Assembly (NCBI GenBank): GCA_946182865.1
Contig: CAMHAV010000008.1
Span: 1-38,220 of the forward strand
From: an uncultured Clostridia bacterium
GTDB taxonomy: Bacteria > Bacillota > Clostridia > Oscillospirales > Acutalibacteraceae
Direction of reading: 5' to 3'
Length of the DNA: 38,220 bases
The notes beneath the pieces are model-generated. The model was not told where the DNA came from. It saw only the letters and a program-made list of their open reading frames with translations, and did not search any database. The number at the start of each line of letters is the position of its first letter. The first letter of the stretch is position 1. Positions 38,084 to 38,220 of the stretch are shown piece by piece. A program made the translations under genes and the position numbers.

Positions 38084-38220
38084 TTGAGCGTTCGCATTCG
38101 CTCACTGAGTTGAGCGTTCGCATTCGCTCACTGAGTTGGGCGTTCGCATTCGCTCACTGAGTTGGGCGTTCGCATTCGCTCACTGAGTTGAGCGTTCGCA
38201 TTCGCTCACTGAGTTGGGCG
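38084..38220. repeat. 26-bp tandem repeat, at least 5 full units plus a partial one, truncated by the window end
   Basis: TTGRGCGTTCGCATTCGCTCACTGAG units at 38084, 38110, 38136, 38162, 38188, 38214. Confidence 0.97.

Noticed and set aside
38084-38220. Possible CRISPR array
   Set aside because: Units are contiguous 26-mers with no unique spacers and no cas genes; treated as a simple tandem repeat.

Overview
The 38.2-kb window looks chromosomal and comes from a spore-forming gut-type Firmicute, probably Clostridia/Oscillospirales (inferred from gene content only). Recognisable content: a TVP38/DedA-like membrane protein; a DUF4349 lipoprotein; a Nif11-like small protein next to rsmA/ksgA; an orphan spoVAE; a TIR-domain protein with a long disordered Lys-rich tail; a two-component system with a BcrAB-type ABC transporter; three tRNAs (Leu-CAG, Ser-TGA, Ser-GCT); a sortase-type surface protein with 12 exact 15-bp repeats; an ABC exporter with two ATPases, two permeases, a soluble GHKL kinase and a LytTR regulator; a complete F1Fo ATP synthase operon (atpIBEFHAGDC); TetR, YhgE-like and MMPL genes; and a polar amino-acid ABC importer. 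The most interesting signals are non-coding. (1) Two 157-bp elements align without gaps and fold into one long hairpin with repeated tandem G-A mismatches and several compensatory changes, each flanked by TTA/TTA. (2) A 99-bp MITE-like element interrupts the 5' end of the surface-protein gene; removing it with one TAA duplication restores a start codon, a good SD and the signal peptide in frame. (3) A 145-bp palindromic MITE has 16-bp terminal inverted repeats and 10-bp flanking direct repeats. (4) A 57-bp direct repeat starting at the CCA end of tRNA-Ser brackets the surface-protein gene. (5) A 26-bp tandem repeat abuts the SD of the amino-acid importer. All assignments are by eye; no database search or folding program was run.
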